Shown here: positions 18,949-27,223 of the stretch, piece after piece
Position numbering within the stretch: position 1 is the stretch's first letter
Layout of the letters: every line of letters starts with the position of its first letter
Made by a program: the position numbers and the translations under genes
Assembly: GCF_008728635.1 (NCBI RefSeq)
Contig: NZ_CP044285.1
Coordinates: 1,054,001 to 1,118,000 of the forward strand
Reading direction: 5' to 3'
Length of the DNA stretch: 64,000 bases
Origin: Hymenobacter baengnokdamensis
Lineage (GTDB): Bacteria > Bacteroidota > Bacteroidia > Cytophagales > Hymenobacteraceae
The notes under the pieces: generated by a model
Told to the model about the DNA's origin: nothing
The model's database searches: none
What the model saw: the letters and a program-made list of their open reading frames with translations, nothing else

Positions 18949-19464
18949 TTACCCCAGCCGCTTTTCGTAGCAGAAAAAACGCAGTCCCGGCCGGAACGCC
19001 AGCTTTATCTCGCCTGCAAACCGATACCCCAGCTTCGGAAAAAGCCGCTGGGTAGCTGCGTTTTGGGAGTTGGTATCGACGCGCAGGGTGCGCAAGTTTT
19101 GCAAAACAGCCTCCTGCTCGGCTTGGCGCAGCAGCGCGGCGGCCACGCCCCGGCCCTGGGCCGCGGGGGCCACGGCCAACCGGTGCGTCACGAGGGCCGG
19201 CTCGGTCGCATCCCAGTCGGCATCAGCATATTCGGGGTCCTGGTCCTGAGTAAGGGCGGCCACGCCTTCGATTTCGCCCAGGCGCTCGGCCACCCACAGG
19301 TGCTGCTTTTCAATATCTTGCCGGAAAACGCCTTCGTTCGGGTAGTCGGTGGTCCACTGAAAGTTGCCGCTGGCATTCATCAGCGGCACCACGGCGCGCA
19401 CCAGCGCTACGATGGCCGGCAAATCGGCCACCGTGGCGCGGCGAATGGTCAAATCAGTTGTCAT
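18949..19464 (-). CDS. GNAT-family N-acetyltransferase
   Basis: 171 aa. The acetyl-CoA binding motif is LAVAPAAQGRGVAAALL (about residues 95-111), preceded by the beta-4 strand and followed by DTNSQNAATQRLFPKLGY, the usual GNAT C-terminal segment. The N-terminus TIRRATVADLPAIVALVRA is typical. It acetylates an amine of unknown identity in the cytoplasm. It follows hemB by 8 bp on the same strand and is probably in its operon. Confidence 0.88.
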   Translation of the reverse strand: MTTDLTIRRATVADLPAIVALVRAVVPLMNASGNFQWTTDYPNEGVFRQDIEKQHLWVAERLGEIEGVAALTQDQDPEYADADWDATEPALVTHRLAVAPAAQGRGVAAALLRQAEQEAVLQNLRTLRVDTNSQNAATQRLFPKLGYRFAGEIKLAFRPGLRFFCYEKRLG

Positions 19465-19472
19465 ATTACAGG

Positions 19473-20459
19473 TTAGCCGCGCCGCAATACCTCGGCCGCT
19501 TCCTTGGCAAAATACGTCAAGATGGCATCGGCCCCGGCGCGCTTGATGCTCAGCAGCACTTCCATCATGGTCTTTTCGCCATCGACCCAGCCCTGCTGGG
19601 CAGCGGCCTTGATGAGGGCGTACTCGCCGCTCACGTTGTAGGCCGTCACGGGCAGGTTGGTGTTGTTCTTCACTTCCCGAATGATGTCGAGGTAGCTTAG
19701 GGCGGGCTTAATCATCACCATGTCAGCGCCTTCGGCTTCGTCGAGCTGTAGCTCGCGCAGGGCTTCGAGGCGGTTGGCGGGGTTCATCTGGTAGCTTTTC
19801 TTGTCGCCTTTTTTGGGCGCCGAGTCGAGCGCATCGCGGAACGGACCGTAGAAGGCCGAGGCGTACTTCGCAGTGTAGCTCATAATGCTCACGTGCTGAA
19901 ATGCGTTGCGGTCGAGTACGTCGCGTATCCAGGCCACGCGGCCGTCCATCATGTCCGATGGCCCGATGATATCGGCCCCGGCGCGGGCCTGGGCCAGCGC
20001 CATCTGCCCCAGCACTTCGAGTGAGGCATCGTTCAGGATTTCGCCGGTTTTCTGGTTTACCACGCCATCGTGGCCATCCGACGAGTAGGGGTCCATGGCC
20101 ACGTCGGTCATAACTACCACGTCGGGAAACTGGCGCTTGATGTCGGCCACCGTTTTCAGGTACAGCCCGTCCATGTTGGTCGATTCGCGGGCCAACGGGT
20201 CTTTTAGGGCGTCGTTGAGGCCCGGAAACGGCGCAAATGCGTTGATGCCCAGCGCCACGGCCGCGCCAATCTCGTCGATAATGCGGTCGGCCGAGTAGCG
20301 ATACACGCCGGGCATCGACTTTACTTCGAGGCGCTGGTTCTGGCCTTCAACTATAAAAACCGGGTAAATAAAATCGTGGGCAGTAAGGCGGGTTTCCTGC
20401 ACCATGTCGCGGATAACCTGCGACTTACGGTTGCGGCGGGGGCGGTGAGTTGGAATCAT
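19473..20459 (-). CDS. hemB: Porphobilinogen synthase (delta-aminolevulinate dehydratase)
   Basis: 328 aa, standard length. The two active-site lysines are in MSYTAKYASAFYGPF and MVMIKPALSYLDI. The enzyme condenses two 5-aminolevulinates into porphobilinogen in haem synthesis. The metal-site segment reads TDVAMDPYSSDGHDG, with Asp where zinc enzymes have Cys; this is the Asp-rich (Mg/K type) form. The N-terminus has RPRRNRKSQVIRDMVQETRL, the usual arm. GNAT follows closely downstream. Confidence 0.95.
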   Translation of the reverse strand: MIPTHRPRRNRKSQVIRDMVQETRLTAHDFIYPVFIVEGQNQRLEVKSMPGVYRYSADRIIDEIGAAVALGINAFAPFPGLNDALKDPLARESTNMDGLYLKTVADIKRQFPDVVVMTDVAMDPYSSDGHDGVVNQKTGEILNDASLEVLGQMALAQARAGADIIGPSDMMDGRVAWIRDVLDRNAFQHVSIMSYTAKYASAFYGPFRDALDSAPKKGDKKSYQMNPANRLEALRELQLDEAEGADMVMIKPALSYLDIIREVKNNTNLPVTAYNVSGEYALIKAAAQQGWVDGEKTMMEVLLSIKRAGADAILTYFAKEAAEVLRRG

Positions 20460-20574
20460 AGCAAAGACAACAGGCGGCCGGGCTGTTTGTGTGCCTACCC
20501 AGCCGCAAAATAATGACTTCCCAGGATAAACTTGGGCTTTACTTTATATAATATAAATTAAAATATATGTTATA

Positions 20575-21129
20575 TCACGCCTTTTTCTTTTTGCCACTTA
20601 CTAACAAGTACAGCAGCGCCAGTACGACCAGCCCCGCCGCCGTGTAGCCCAGCGCGGTAAAGAAGCCGACGCTGAAAATCAGATTGACCAGCGCGGCCAG
20701 ACCGGCCAGTACCACTGCTATTACTCCGATAAAAAATAGCGCCACGCGGCCCAGCCCGCTTTCGGCCGCTCCTTCAGTGGTAGGCTTGCGGCCAGGGCGA
20801 TGCACCAGCTGCTGTCTGGTGGCTACTGCCGCCAGGTGCCGGAGCGGGGCCACCAGCGCGGCGCGGTGCTGGGGGCGAGCCGGCTCAGGCATATGGGGAA
20901 CGGTAGTGGTAAGCACTGGCGCAGCTTCCGGCGCCGGCTCGCTGGTCGGGCTTACCGGAGCCGATACGGGGCTGGCCAATACCGGCTGGCTCGGCACCGG
21001 CTGAAATGAGAAGCTGGGGCGGCTGCTCTGGCAGCTGCTGGCCAGGCCGGCAATTGCCAGCATGAGCGCAAGCGAATAGGAGCGAACCAGGCGAAAGCGC
21101 GTAGCAAAAGGCATAGAAAAGAACGTCAA
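20575..21129 (-). CDS. Membrane-anchored lipoprotein of unknown function
   Basis: 184 aa. An N-terminal hydrophobic stretch ends in the lipobox LASSC (about residues 29-33), predicting a lipid-modified Cys. A Pro/Ser-rich linker (about 35-95) follows, then two hydrophobic helices (FFIGVIAVVLAGLAALVNLI and a following one) and a lysine tail. Start may be 21129 or Met-6 at 21114. Similar small proteins occur widely in Hymenobacter-type genomes, but no function is known to me. Confidence 0.65.
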   Translation of the reverse strand: MTFFSMPFATRFRLVRSYSLALMLAIAGLASSCQSSRPSFSFQPVPSQPVLASPVSAPVSPTSEPAPEAAPVLTTTVPHMPEPARPQHRAALVAPLRHLAAVATRQQLVHRPGRKPTTEGAAESGLGRVALFFIGVIAVVLAGLAALVNLIFSVGFFTALGYTAAGLVVLALLYLLVSGKKKKA

Positions 21130-21173
21130 AAGAAAAACGCGGAGTGTACTCTACGGATACCGGGCGCTTTCCG

Positions 21174-22301
21174 CTACGCTCCGGCTAGTTTCGCGGCGGC
21201 AGCATAGCCAATACCCGTGCCCAGGGCTACGCCCATGCCATTGCAGCGCACGGCGGCCAGCACGCCCGGCCGCACCCAGTCGATAATCGGGGCCAAGGCG
21301 GGGCCAAAGCCCATGACCCCACTCCAGCGGTAGTCGATACGGGGCTGCTGGCCCGGCACGATGACTTCATGCAGCAGATTCTCAAGATATTGCTGCACGG
21401 GAGCCGTAAGGCCCGGTGTAGTAGTGGCTTCGGCCGCAAAGTCGAGGTTGCGCCCGCCGCCGAGCAGAATACGGTGGTCGGGCAGCTGGCGGAAGTAGGT
21501 ATAGCCGTGGTCGTAGTGAAAGGTGCCGGGCAGCGCCACGTCGGGCAGCGGCTCCGTCACGAGCACCTGCCCGCGGCCGGGCGTCACGGCCAGCTCGGGC
21601 AGCAGCTCGGCGGCAAACGCATTGGTTGCCAGCAGCACTCGGCTGGCCTGCACGGCGGGGCCGGCGGCCAGGTGCACCAGCTGCCCCGCCCCCGAAGGCT
21701 CCAGGGCGGCCACATCGCAGCCCGTTAACACGGGCACATCAGCGGCCCAGGCGCGGGCCAGCAGGGCGCGCATCATGCGGCCCGCGTCGAGGCTGCCTTC
21801 GTGCTCATTTTTCAGCAATGTGCTCACGCCGCCGAAGCCAAAGCGGCCCGCCTGGTCGCTGGCATCGCGGAAGGTGCGGGCGTGGCCCACTACCGGCCGC
21901 AGCAGCTCGTTGAAATACCCGATTTTAGCCCGGCACTCGGCAGCCAGGGCAGCTTCCTGGTGGCGAAACAGCTCGTAGCCACCCACGGGCTGGTAATCGA
22001 GGGTGGCGTCGCCCAGCAGCTCGCGCAGGCGGGCCAGCCCCGCCCAGCGGGCCGCTACCACGGCTTGCAGGTCGCCGCGCTTTTCCTGCTCAATCAGCTC
22101 CGAAACCGACCCAAAGCAGGCAAAGCCGGCGTTTTTGGTCGAAGCTCCGCTGGGTAGCGGCCCGCGCTCCAGCACTACCACCCGCCAGCCGGGCCGTTGC
22201 TGCTTCAGGTACAGCGCTGCCGTGAGGCCCACCAGCCCCGCCCCGATGATAACCACATCGGCCGGGCCAAAAAAAGACTCGTGCTCCCAGTAAGAAAGCA
22301 T
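21174..22301 (-). CDS. FAD-dependent oxidoreductase (DAO family)
   Basis: 375 aa from ATG 22301. A longer frame adds 21 residues, but this start places the dinucleotide motif VVIIGAGLVGLTAALYL near residue 16, as in the family. Later segments VHLAAGPAVQASRVLLATNA and GVLAAVRCNGMGVALGTGIG are the typical FAD-contacting C-terminal parts. It oxidises an amine or amino acid such as proline, glycine or a related substrate. It lies 102 bp downstream of rocD on the same strand, which suggests amino acid breakdown, but the substrate is not shown. Confidence 0.85.
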   Translation of the reverse strand: MLSYWEHESFFGPADVVIIGAGLVGLTAALYLKQQRPGWRVVVLERGPLPSGASTKNAGFACFGSVSELIEQEKRGDLQAVVAARWAGLARLRELLGDATLDYQPVGGYELFRHQEAALAAECRAKIGYFNELLRPVVGHARTFRDASDQAGRFGFGGVSTLLKNEHEGSLDAGRMMRALLARAWAADVPVLTGCDVAALEPSGAGQLVHLAAGPAVQASRVLLATNAFAAELLPELAVTPGRGQVLVTEPLPDVALPGTFHYDHGYTYFRQLPDHRILLGGGRNLDFAAEATTTPGLTAPVQQYLENLLHEVIVPGQQPRIDYRWSGVMGFGPALAPIIDWVRPGVLAAVRCNGMGVALGTGIGYAAAAKLAGA

Positions 22302-22405
22302 AAGCGCAAGGTTTCGCAAAGTGAAAAGAGGTTTCGCAAGGTAATAGTCGTCCAAACTTCTCAAGCCTCGCGAAACCTCTGTTGACCTCGCGCAATCTTG
22401 CGCTT
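22302..22405. repeat. Nested inverted repeat between rocD and the oxidoreductase
   Basis: Outer 9-bp arms AAGCGCAAG (22302-22310) and CTTGCGCTT (22397-22405) enclose inner 11-bp arms AGAGGTTTCGC (22327-22337) and GCGAAACCTCT (22370-22380). The motif TTTCGCA also repeats between them. The structure fills the whole gap from the rocD stop codon to the oxidoreductase start codon. It could be a terminator-attenuator or a REP-like element. Confidence 0.6.
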
Positions 22406-23657
22406 AGAAGGCCATCAGTACTTCCTCAATAATGCCACAGGCCTCGCGCAATTCGCTTTCGGTAATCACTAGCGGCGGCGCAAAGCGGATAATATCGCCG
22501 TGCGTGGGCTTGGCCAGCAGGCCGTGCTGCATGAGGCTGACGCACACGTCCCAGGCGGTGCGGCCATCGGCGGCGGGCCGGATAACTACCGCGTTGAGCA
22601 GGCCCCGGCCGCGCACCAGCTCCACCACGTCGGGCCGGCGCTGCTGCACGGCCCGCATCTGCTGGCGGAAAATTTCGCCCAGCCGATAGGCATTGTCGGC
22701 CAGCTTTTCGTCGAGCAGCACGTCGAGTGCGGCCTGCATCACGGCGCAGGCCAGTGGGTTGCCGCCAAACGTGGAGCCGTGCTGCCCCGGCTGAATGGTG
22801 AGCATTATCGCATCATCGGCCAGCACCGCCGATACCGGCAGCACGCCGCCGCTCAGGGCTTTGCCCAGAATAAGAATATCGCCGCGCACTTCTTCGTAGT
22901 CCGTAGCCAATAGCTTGCCGGTACGGCCCAGGCCGGTCTGAATCTCGTCGGTGATAAGTAGCACGTTGTGCTCGCGGCACAGCTCGGCGGCCCGTTTCAG
23001 GTAGCCCTCGTGCGGCACTACTACACCCGCCTCACCCTGAATGGGCTCAATCAAAAAGCCGCAGACGTGCGGGTCTTTCAGTGCCTCGGCCAGCGCCTCA
23101 CTGTCGTCGTACGGCACTACCTGGTAGCCTGGTACGAAGGGTCCGAAGCCGCCCGTACTGTCGCCGTCGGTGCTGAACGAAATAATGCCCGTGGTGCGGC
23201 CGTGGAAGTTGTGCTCGGCCACCACAATGCGCGCCTGGTTGGGCGCAATGCCTTTTTCCTGGTAGCCCCACTTGCGGGCCAGCTTAAGCGCCGTTTCCAC
23301 GGCTTCCGCTCCCGAGTTCATCAGCAACGCCTTCTCGTAGCCAAACAGCTCGCAAAGCTGCTTTTCGGCCGCGCCCAGCCGGTCGTTGAAAAATGCTCGC
23401 GAAGTCAGCGTCAGCTTCTGCGCCTGCTCGGTGAGCGCCCCAATAATGCGCGGGTGGCAATGGCCCTGGTTTACGGCCGAATACGCGGAAAGGAAGTCGA
23501 AGTACTGCTTGCCGGCCACATCCCAGAGCTGCACGCCCCGGCCCCGGCTTAGCACCACGGGCAGCGGGTGGTAGTTATGCGCCCCGTACTGGTCTTCGAG
23601 CTGCATAAGCTCTTCGGCGCGCGAACTGGTCAGCGTGTTATCGGTGGTGGACTGCAT
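22404..23657 (-). CDS. rocD: Ornithine aminotransferase
   Basis: 417 aa, class-III PLP aminotransferase. The PLP lysine is in [20 protein letters not shown], and [15 protein letters not shown] precedes it, as in ornithine aminotransferases. The N-terminus [19 protein letters not shown] is characteristic of RocD. The enzyme transfers the delta-amino group of ornithine to 2-oxoglutarate, giving glutamate semialdehyde for proline or glutamate. The FAD oxidoreductase gene follows it. Confidence 0.93.
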   Translation of the reverse strand: MQSTTDNTLTSSRAEELMQLEDQYGAHNYHPLPVVLSRGRGVQLWDVAGKQYFDFLSAYSAVNQGHCHPRIIGALTEQAQKLTLTSRAFFNDRLGAAEKQLCELFGYEKALLMNSGAEAVETALKLARKWGYQEKGIAPNQARIVVAEHNFHGRTTGIISFSTDGDSTGGFGPFVPGYQVVPYDDSEALAEALKDPHVCGFLIEPIQGEAGVVVPHEGYLKRAAELCREHNVLLITDEIQTGLGRTGKLLATDYEEVRGDILILGKALSGGVLPVSAVLADDAIMLTIQPGQHGSTFGGNPLACAVMQAALDVLLDEKLADNAYRLGEIFRQQMRAVQQRRPDVVELVRGRGLLNAVVIRPAADGRTAWDVCVSLMQHGLLAKPTHGDIIRFAPPLVITESELREACGIIEEVLMAF

Positions 23658-23755
23658 AGGGAAAAGGCGGCTAAAAGGGTGGGAGAGAACACTGTCGGGT
23701 CGCTCAAAATTACAAACAAAGCAGCGGCTTTTTCGGCCCGCCGCCGGGCTGCCGC

Positions 23756-23763
23756 TACCTTTG
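23756..23763 (+). promoter_or_regulatory. -7 promoter element next to the RidA start codon
   Basis: TACCTTTG matches the Bacteroidota -7 consensus TAnnTTTG. It ends 6 bases before the ATG at 23770, so transcription would start at or next to the start codon, predicting a leaderless or nearly leaderless mRNA. Confidence 0.6.
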
Positions 23764-23769
23764 CGGCCT

Positions 23770-24304
<535 letters not shown>

Positions 24305-24394
24305 GGAAAATGTTAAGAATGTGAAAACGAAAAGCTGCCGGGTAGTAGGGCATCTTGCACATTTCCAAATTTTTACATCTTCACATTTTTTGCG

Positions 24395-24402
24395 TATATT
24401 TG
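24395..24402 (+). promoter_or_regulatory. Promoter -7 element for rpmB
   Basis: TATATTTG matches TAnnTTTG and is followed by the ~40-base leader of rpmB. No clear TTG at -33 was found, so the call rests on the -7 element and the position. Confidence 0.5.
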
Positions 24403-24442
24403 CGGCCCGTTTCGGAATAGCATCATCTAACCCTTCGATATC

Positions 24443-24682
24443 ATGGCCCGAGTTTGTGATTTGACCGGCAAGCGTACCCGCGTAGGTAACAACGTGTCGC
24501 ACGCCAACAACAAGACCAAGCGTAAGTTCTACCCCAACTTGCAGAAAAAGCGCTTTTACATTCCTGAGCAAGATGCCTGGGTTACGCTGAAAGTAGCCGC
24601 TTCGACCATCCGCACCATCAACAAGAACGGCATCATGGCCACCTTGAAGAAGGCCAAGGAGCAAGGCTTTATTGTGTATTAG
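24443..24682 (+). CDS. rpmB: 50S ribosomal protein L28
   Basis: 79 aa. It starts [20 protein letters not shown] and contains [20 protein letters not shown], both diagnostic for L28. It is the first of a ribosomal pair; rpmG follows after 177 bp with its own promoter. L28 binds 23S rRNA in the large subunit. Confidence 0.97.
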   Translation: MARVCDLTGKRTRVGNNVSHANNKTKRKFYPNLQKKRFYIPEQDAWVTLKVAASTIRTINKNGIMATLKKAKEQGFIVY

Positions 24683-24789
24683 TATCCGCTTTCGGTACTG
24701 TAAAGGATATCTTTTTCGGGTTTGTTGCTAAAAAGCCCCTTGTGCCAGGCGCACCGGGCTGGATGGGCAGAAAGCAGGCCGACAATACG

Positions 24790-24821
24790 TTGCGGTTTTT
24801 CGAAAAAAAACCGTACCTTTG
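24790..24821 (+). promoter_or_regulatory. Promoter of rpmG operon
   Basis: TTG at 24790-24792 and TACCTTTG at 24814-24821, 21 bp apart, match the Bacteroidota sigma-70 promoter layout. It drives rpmG and the DUF4295 gene. Confidence 0.7.
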
Positions 24822-24859
24822 CAGTCCTAAATTAAAAAATTAACCCCCCTCCCGTCGCG

Positions 24860-25042
24860 ATGGCCAAGAAAGGAAACCGGGTGCAGGTTATCATGGAGTG
24901 CACCGAGCATAAAAACTCGGGTATGCCGGGCACCTCGCGCTACATCACCACCAAGAACCGCAAGAACACCCCCGAGCGCATCGAGCTGAAGAAATTCAAC
25001 CCGATTCTGCGTAAAATGACTGTTCACAAGGAAATTAAATAA
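24860..25042 (+). CDS. rpmG: 50S ribosomal protein L33
   Basis: 60 aa. [20 protein letters not shown] and [20 protein letters not shown] are typical of L33. The zinc-binding cysteines of the C+ form are absent except one, so it is a C- type L33. The DUF4295 gene follows 8 bp later. Confidence 0.96.
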   Translation: MAKKGNRVQVIMECTEHKNSGMPGTSRYITTKNRKNTPERIELKKFNPILRKMTVHKEIK

Positions 25043-25050
25043 CCTGAGTC

Positions 25051-25209
25051 ATGGCTAAGAAAGTAGTAGCAACCCTGAAAACTGCCACCGGCAAAGACTG
25101 GGCGAAAGTAATTCGTGCCGTGCGCTCGGAGAAGACCGGTGCCTATACCTTTAAAGAGGAAATGGTACCCGTTGACAAGGTGCAGGAAGTTCTGGCCAGC
25201 AATAAGTAA
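25051..25209 (+). CDS. DUF4295 small basic protein
   Basis: 52 aa, MAKKVVATLKTATGKDWAKV to the end LASNK. In Bacteroidota a DUF4295 gene regularly lies right after rpmG, as here, and it is thought to be ribosome-associated, though the role is not established. It is followed by a strong terminator. Confidence 0.9.
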   Translation: MAKKVVATLKTATGKDWAKVIRAVRSEKTGAYTFKEEMVPVDKVQEVLASNK

Positions 25210-25231
25210 GCTGCCCAGCCGCTGATGAAGC

Positions 25232-25261
25232 AAAAAAGTCCCACCTTCGTGGGACTTTTTT
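25232..25261 (+). terminator. Intrinsic terminator of rpmG operon
   Basis: AAAAAAGTCCCAC / GTGGGACTTTTTT with a 4-base loop and T run, 22 bp after the DUF4295 stop. Confidence 0.9.
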
Positions 25262-25272
25262 CGTGTAAACCA

Positions 25273-25385
25273 ATTTCTGTCAAGCTGAAGAACGAAGCAT
25301 CTTATCACGGCTGCGTTCGTCAGAGTTACTACTCATCATTGCGGCGCGGGCGTGATAAGGTCCTTCGCAAGCTCAGGACGACACG
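25273..25385. repeat. Noncoding dispersed-repeat-like element
   Basis: The stretch before ftsY contains two opposed motifs, CGAAGCATCTTATCACG (near 25293) and CGTGATAAGGTCCTTCG (near 25351), plus CAAGCTCAGGACGAC. From memory such paired motifs are scattered in Hymenobacter genomes; I cannot check copy number here. The arms can fold through TTATCACG/CGTGATAA. Confidence 0.5.
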
Positions 25386-25393
25386 CTAAGTAT

Positions 25394-26371
25394 ATGGGCC
25401 TCTTCGACTTTTTTAAGAAAGACAAGGAAAATAAAGAGCAGCAGCAGGCGCTCGACGAAGGCTTGCAGAAGACGAAAACCAGCTTCTTCGACCAGCTCAG
25501 CAAGGCCGTGGTGGGTAAAAACACCGTGGACGAAGCAGTGCTCGACGACTTGGAGACGTTGCTCGTACACGCCGATGTAGGCATCGATACCACCGTGAAA
25601 GTCATCGACCGCATCGAGAAGCGGGTAGCTCGCGACAAGTACGTGAGTACCAATGAGCTTGACCGCATCTTGCGCGAAGAGATTGTGGGTCTGCTTGATG
25701 CACACGGCGACCGTACCGGCTCGCGGGCTATTCTTGACCGGCCCGATAGCCCGGGCCATCCGTTCGTCATCATGGTAGTGGGCGTCAATGGCGTGGGCAA
25801 GACGACGACCATCGGCAAGCTGGCGCACCGCTTTCATGCGGCGGGCAAGAAGGTAGTGCTCGGTGCGGCCGATACCTTCCGGGCCGCGGCCGTCGACCAG
25901 CTCATTGTGTGGGGCCAGCGAGTGGGCGTGCCCGTTATCTCGCACGGCATGAACACCGACCCCGCCGCCGTAGCCTACGACGCCGTGCTAAAAGGCGTGG
26001 AGATGGGCGCCGACGTGGTCATCATCGACACTGCCGGCCGCCTGCACAATAAAGTGAACCTGATGAACGAGCTGAGTAAAATCAAGCGCGTCATGCAGAA
26101 GGTTATCCCCGAAGCCCCGCATGAAGTATTGCTCGTGCTCGATGGCAGCACCGGTCAGAACGCTTTTTTGCAGGCCAAGGAGTTTACCCGCGCCACCGAG
26201 GTATCGGCCCTGGCCATCACCAAGCTCGACGGTACCGCCAAGGGCGGGGTAGTTATTGGCATTTCTGACCAGTTTAGTATTCCGGTTCGCTACATAGGAG
26301 TTGGGGAAAAGATGACTGACTTGCAGCTATTTGACCGCCACACGTTTGTCAATTCATTGTTTAAAAAATAG
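25394..26371 (+). CDS. ftsY: Signal recognition particle receptor FtsY
   Basis: 325 aa from ATG 25394 (MGLFDFFKKDKENKE). The frame extends upstream into the repeat at 25352, but that start is unsuited. NG-domain GTPase motifs: GVNGVGKTT (G1), DTFRAAAVDQL, DTAGR (G3), TKLDGTAKGG (G4/G5). The short acidic-basic N-terminus replaces the long A domain of E. coli. FtsY docks the ribosome-SRP complex on the inner membrane. Confidence 0.96.
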   Translation: MGLFDFFKKDKENKEQQQALDEGLQKTKTSFFDQLSKAVVGKNTVDEAVLDDLETLLVHADVGIDTTVKVIDRIEKRVARDKYVSTNELDRILREEIVGLLDAHGDRTGSRAILDRPDSPGHPFVIMVVGVNGVGKTTTIGKLAHRFHAAGKKVVLGAADTFRAAAVDQLIVWGQRVGVPVISHGMNTDPAAVAYDAVLKGVEMGADVVIIDTAGRLHNKVNLMNELSKIKRVMQKVIPEAPHEVLLVLDGSTGQNAFLQAKEFTRATEVSALAITKLDGTAKGGVVIGISDQFSIPVRYIGVGEKMTDLQLFDRHTFVNSLFKK

Positions 26372-26394
26372 CTTTTCTGTAAAAATACTCCCGC

Positions 26395-26427
26395 CAAAAG
26401 CGTTCGGTAGACTACCGGGCGCTTTTG
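26395..26427 (+). terminator. Terminator after ftsY
   Basis: CAAAAGCG / CGCTTTTG flank an internal CGGTAG / CTACCG stem, 23 bp after the ftsY stop. Confidence 0.7.
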
Positions 26428-26462
26428 TGCGTTGAAAAGCTCAGTTACTAGCTATCTCTGTA

Positions 26463-26906
26463 ATGCGCATTCTCCTTCTCTGCCTGCTGGCCAGCGGGCT
26501 GCTGGCCGCCTGCAACAGCAATACCGATGCAGCCTCTACCATTCCTTATGTGCCAGTAAACGTGCAGCTTGACCTGCTCGACCAGCAAAATAAGGCCCTG
26601 CGTTTCGATAACGGCGTGGTAGCTATTCCGCCGGGTAGCGCCAATGGGCACGGTGGCGTAAAGGGCATCTACGTGGTACGGCAGAATGCTACAAGCTACC
26701 TGGCCTTTGAGCGCAATTGCCCTTACCAACCGCTAAGTGCCTGCGCTACCATTAGCCTCGACCATAGCTCACACCTCTACTTTCAGGATAGCTGCTGTAC
26801 CTCGCACTTCAGTCTGCAAGGCCAGGTGACGTCGGGCCCCGCCACCCGCTCGCTACGACAGTATACAACCAATCTCGATGGTAGTTTATTGACAATCACA
26901 AACTAA
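26463..26906 (+). CDS. Lipoprotein with a Rieske-like cysteine pattern
   Basis: 147 aa. Signal peptide and lipobox LLAAC at about residues 13-17. Later FERNCPYQPLSACATI and FQDSCCTSHFSLQGQV give Cys and CxxH-like clusters reminiscent of Rieske-type [2Fe-2S] lipoproteins of Bacteroidota, though the first cluster lacks the usual CxH. It is probably periplasmic and outer- or inner-membrane anchored. It is the last host gene before tRNA-Asn. Confidence 0.7.
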   Translation: MRILLLCLLASGLLAACNSNTDAASTIPYVPVNVQLDLLDQQNKALRFDNGVVAIPPGSANGHGGVKGIYVVRQNATSYLAFERNCPYQPLSACATISLDHSSHLYFQDSCCTSHFSLQGQVTSGPATRSLRQYTTNLDGSLLTITN

Positions 26907-26948
26907 AAGACTTTTTTTGAGAAAAGCACGCAAATTATTACGAGAAGC

Positions 26949-26980
26949 TTGTTTTTTGGAAAACACCTCCCCTATCTTTG
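26949..26980 (+). promoter_or_regulatory. Promoter of tRNA-Asn
   Basis: TTG at 26949-26951 and TATCTTTG at 26973-26980, spaced 21 bp, match the Bacteroidota promoter; the tRNA begins 32 bp later. Confidence 0.7.
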
Positions 26981-27011
26981 CAGCCCGAAAGCGCCGGTTT
27001 CGGAATATAAA

Positions 27012-27085
27012 GCTTCCTTAGCTCAGCCGGTTAGAGCATCTGACTGTTAATCAGAGGGTCCCTGGTTCGAGCCCAGGAGGGAGCG
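27012..27085 (+). tRNA. tRNA-Asn (GTT)
   Basis: 74 nt with a full cloverleaf. Acceptor GCTTCCT pairs with AGGGAGC (one G-T). The anticodon loop CTGTTAA gives anticodon GTT. The T arm is CCTGG-TTCGAGC-CCAGG. CCA is not encoded. Its 3' end is the left attachment site of the 36-kb element: the last 13 bases plus 4 more are repeated at 63132-63148. Confidence 0.96.
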
Positions 27086-27089
27086 CTAC
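27073..27089. other. attL
   Basis: CCAGGAGGGAGCGCTAC, the tRNA-Asn 3' end plus four bases. Identical to attR at 63132-63148. The tRNA remains complete, as usual for integrases that use tRNA genes. Confidence 0.88.
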
Positions 27090-27094
27090 ATGTT

Positions 27095-27134
27095 AAAAGC
27101 CCGCTGTAAATCAAGAGTTTACAGCGGGCTTTTT
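27095..27134. terminator. Terminator just inside attL
   Basis: AAAGCCCGCTGTAAA / TTTACAGCGGGCTTT with a 7-base loop and T run. It now ends tRNA-Asn transcription and shields the element from readthrough. Confidence 0.85.
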
Positions 27135-27137
27135 CAT

Positions 27138-27157
27138 GGTGTGCCCGCTGGTGTGCC
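27138..27157. promoter_or_regulatory. Probable integrase arm-binding sites, left end
   Basis: Two GGTGTGCC copies (27138-27145 and 27150-27157), with TTTGACGG about 10 bp further. The same arrangement is at 62994-63024 near attR. Confidence 0.6.
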
Positions 27158-27223
27158 TTTATATGTCGTTTTGACGGCTTTCCTACGGTAAAACTTCTGC
27201 TCTTATCCTCTCCTACTAGCTCA

